From Syntrophobacter sp. SbD2 (GTDB lineage: Bacteria > Desulfobacterota > Syntrophobacteria > Syntrophobacterales > Syntrophobacteraceae), in assembly GCA_900290385.1 (NCBI GenBank), contig OMSV01000106.1, forward strand, positions 1 through 5,295: a DNA stretch of 5,295 nucleotides, in the 5' to 3' direction. Below are positions 4,109 to 5,295 of this stretch, piece by piece. The notes below the pieces were generated by a model. That model was not told where the DNA came from, ran no database searches, and saw only the letters and a program-made list of their open reading frames with translations. How positions within the stretch are numbered: position 1 is the first letter of the stretch; each line of letters begins with the position of its first letter. Position numbers and translations under genes: made by a program.

Positions 4109-4836
4109 CTTAAGAATGCAAGCACGTTTAGTCCCAGCACACTGTGGTTGTAGCCGCCTTCGAGCAGGCCGAAAGAGCCGATGCCGAGTTTCGCGCAGGT
4201 ATTGTGAACCATCCGGCCCATTTCCTGGTAGTCTTCCGTATAGAGCACGCGGCCCCAATCTTCGATATGATTGTCGAAACCGGCAGATACGGCGATGATG
4301 TCCACATTAAGCGAGTCAAGCCGGGCGGCCACTTCCCTCAAGTAATGCCTTCGATCGCTTTCATCGGGATTATGAATGGAAACATAACCTTTACCGCCCA
4401 GGATGTTTACCGTACCGTCGCCATAGTGAAGGTCAAAGTCCAGGACGTGCGCCGTTTTGATGAAGCCCTTTGACCGGAGGTGTTCCAGCGCTATGGCCAT
4501 GTTGTTGAAATAGCAGAACCCCCAATGATAATCGGCTGAAGCGTGATGCCCCGGAGGACGAATAAGCCCGAAAGCCGGTTCCTTGAGGCCGGCAAGGGCA
4601 GTCTGAATGGCCGCCCCGGCAGCAAGCGCCGCAATATCGTATAGTTCTTGCCTTTCGACGCCTTGTACGAGGGATTTGGTGTGGACCGCGAGGATATCGT
4701 CCTGAGGGGCGGGAGATGCCTGCTCGAGATCAACCTCGCTGCTGATTGCCTTAAGGATTGCTTCGATTCTTCCCGGGGAAGCAGCCGGATCGCTCACATA
4801 GACACTCTTGAAATCATCGTGGGTGAATACTTTCAT
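4090..4836 (-). CDS. Histone deacetylase / acetylpolyamine amidohydrolase family protein
   Basis: This 248-residue zinc hydrolase has the arginase-deacetylase fold. The hallmarks are in order: RPPGHHA with the catalytic His pair 97-98, GFCYFNNMAIA, DFDLHYGDGT with zinc ligands D135 and H137, SAGFDNH with the third zinc ligand D188, and LEGGYN with the transition-state Tyr229. All catalytic residues are present, so it should be active on acetylated lysine, polyamine or a related N-acyl amine. Bacterial relatives are usually ~300-340 residues; this is a short form with a reduced N-terminal region (MKVFTHDDFKSVYVSDPAASPGR). The frame stays open to 4959, but ATG 4834-4836 has an excellent GGAGGT 7 nt upstream (complement of 4844-4849), and the residues further upstream look unlike protein. 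It precedes the rhodanese-ferritin gene and is probably partly co-transcribed with it. The substrate is unknown. Confidence 0.93.
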   Translation of the reverse strand: MKVFTHDDFKSVYVSDPAASPGRIEAILKAISSEVDLEQASPAPQDDILAVHTKSLVQGVERQELYDIAALAAGAAIQTALAGLKEPAFGLIRPPGHHASADYHWGFCYFNNMAIALEHLRSKGFIKTAHVLDFDLHYGDGTVNILGGKGYVSIHNPDESDRRHYLREVAARLDSLNVDIIAVSAGFDNHIEDWGRVLYTEDYQEMGRMVHNTCAKLGIGSFGLLEGGYNHSVLGLNVLAFLRGLQGL

Positions 4837-5095
4837 GATCGGGACCTCCGCTGTAGGAACAAGTGCCCAAATGCGCTCGTTGCTATTTGAGAAGTGAATC
4901 AATTGTAAGGACACTTTACCAGAAGAAAGCGCAAAATGTGAGGAAATTGCTGAGAACATTCCTCCGGAATGAGGGCTGTTGTTTGATTAACCCATTCTCT
5001 TTTGTGCTGGTGGTTGATATATAAGTTCGAAAATAAGGTGTGAATCACTTCAATGAAGAAACGGCCGCCGGTTGAGCCGCCTTTGCGGAGAGTTT
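4837..5095. promoter_or_regulatory. Divergent spacer between deacetylase and GAF-domain gene
   Basis: This 259-bp non-coding region must carry the promoters of both divergent genes. I see the deacetylase Shine-Dalgarno (GGAGGT, complement of 4844-4849), a 15-bp dyad at 4957-4971, and an AT-rich TATATAA at 5018-5024 that could be part of a + strand promoter but lacks a well-spaced -35. No sigma-54 type GG-N10-GC pair stood out. Confidence 0.5.
4957..4971. promoter_or_regulatory. Dyad CATTCC-TCC-GGAATG, candidate operator
   Basis: A perfect 6-bp inverted repeat with a 3-bp centre near the middle of the divergent spacer. It has no following T-run and so is not a terminator. It is placed where it could control either gene. 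Confidence 0.35.
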
Positions 5096-5295
5096 ATGGG
5101 CGATAAGTCTTTTGATTTCTACCGGGCTGTATCAGAGGAACTCGATCCCGAAAAGCTGCAGAGAAAATTCCTGGCCGCCCTGCTGGATTTGCAAAACGTG
5201 GAGCGTGGCTCCATATGGGTGAAGGGCGAAAGGGGCTACACATGCATCGAAGCGGTCGGAGAGCAAAGTGAGCGCATCAAGTCAATGACCATTGA
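5096..5295 (+). CDS. GAF-domain protein, N-terminal part (probably a transcriptional regulator; 3' end outside window)
   Basis: Sixty-six codons are present, starting at ATG 5096 with GGAG 5 nt upstream; an in-frame stop at 5054 limits any earlier start, and an in-frame TTG at 5072 is less likely. The protein begins MGDKSFDFYRAVSEELDPEKL, then FLAALLDLQNVERGSIWVKGERGYTCIEAVGEQSERIKSM. The ALLDLQNVERGSIWV...GYTCIEAVG block is the opening of a GAF domain, a small-molecule or redox sensor fold. In deltaproteobacteria this particular opening often fronts sigma-54-dependent activators with an AAA+ domain and C-terminal HTH, but the output domain lies outside the window, and a histidine kinase or cyclase is possible. 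It is divergent from the deacetylase gene and may regulate it. Confidence 0.8.
   Translation, partial: MGDKSFDFYRAVSEELDPEKLQRKFLAALLDLQNVERGSIWVKGERGYTCIEAVGEQSERIKSMTI

Noticed and set aside
4837..4959. The deacetylase reading frame stays open 41 codons upstream to an ATG at 4957-4959
   Set aside because: The ATG at 4834-4836 has a strong GGAGGT at ideal spacing and begins the family-like MKVFTHDDF; the upstream residues lack family similarity and have no good ribosome-binding site.
5053..5106. 17-codon + strand ORF (MKKRPPVEPPLRRVYGR) overlapping the GAF gene start
   Set aside because: The only upstream AAGG is too far from the ATG and no attenuator-like structure is seen; it could be a leader peptide, but nothing supports it beyond position.
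1..5295. Search by eye for CRISPR arrays, tRNA genes, complete insertion sequences, toxin-antitoxin pairs or phage genes
   Set aside because: No spaced direct repeats, no tRNA-like cloverleaf, no transposase catalytic domain or terminal repeats, and no recognisable toxin, antitoxin or phage protein.

Overview
The window most resembles a mid-GC, anaerobic or microaerophilic Gram-negative bacterium of the Desulfobacterota (deltaproteobacterial) type. This is inferred from the chemoreceptor's C-terminal tail, the abundance of two-component and GAF-type regulators, and a rhodanese/ferritin-like fusion. No rRNA or tRNA gene is present to confirm it. The content is signalling and regulatory, with a few accessory enzymes. 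I see no CRISPR array, prophage or complete insertion sequence.

Left block (1-1574, + strand): the 3' end of a methyl-accepting chemotaxis protein, followed after a short gap by an NAD(P)-binding extended short-chain dehydrogenase/reductase of the RmlD type. The last codons of the reductase run into a tandem heptanucleotide repeat (GGACTGA units) that supplies its stop codon. A 145-bp non-coding interval separates it from the convergent next gene.

Middle block (1575-3176): two response regulators are divergently transcribed from a 184-bp AT-rich spacer. On the - strand is a NarL/FixJ-type receiver plus LuxR helix-turn-helix protein. On the + strand is a stand-alone CheY-like receiver, followed by a small helix-turn-helix protein that resembles the DNA-binding end of IS630-type transposases. 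The divergent spacer carries two perfect 7-bp dyads whose centres lie 31 bp apart and which overlap a candidate promoter for the NarL-type gene. No histidine kinase is visible, so both regulators look like orphans here.

Right block (3177-4836, - strand): an acetylpolyamine/histone deacetylase-family amidohydrolase lies upstream of a rhodanese-ferritin-like fusion, with 61 bp between them. A small intrinsic terminator at the end of the deacetylase gene may partly uncouple the two. A 259-bp divergent spacer with one dyad follows, then the start of a GAF-domain protein (+ strand, cut by the window end), probably the sensor part of a regulator.

The parts most worth following up are the paired dyads between the two response regulators, the TCAGG/CCTGA cluster and Shine-Dalgarno-masking hairpin in front of the small helix-turn-helix gene, the repeat-derived C-terminus of the reductase, and the rhodanese-diiron fusion next to a deacetylase. 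None of these proves a new system.
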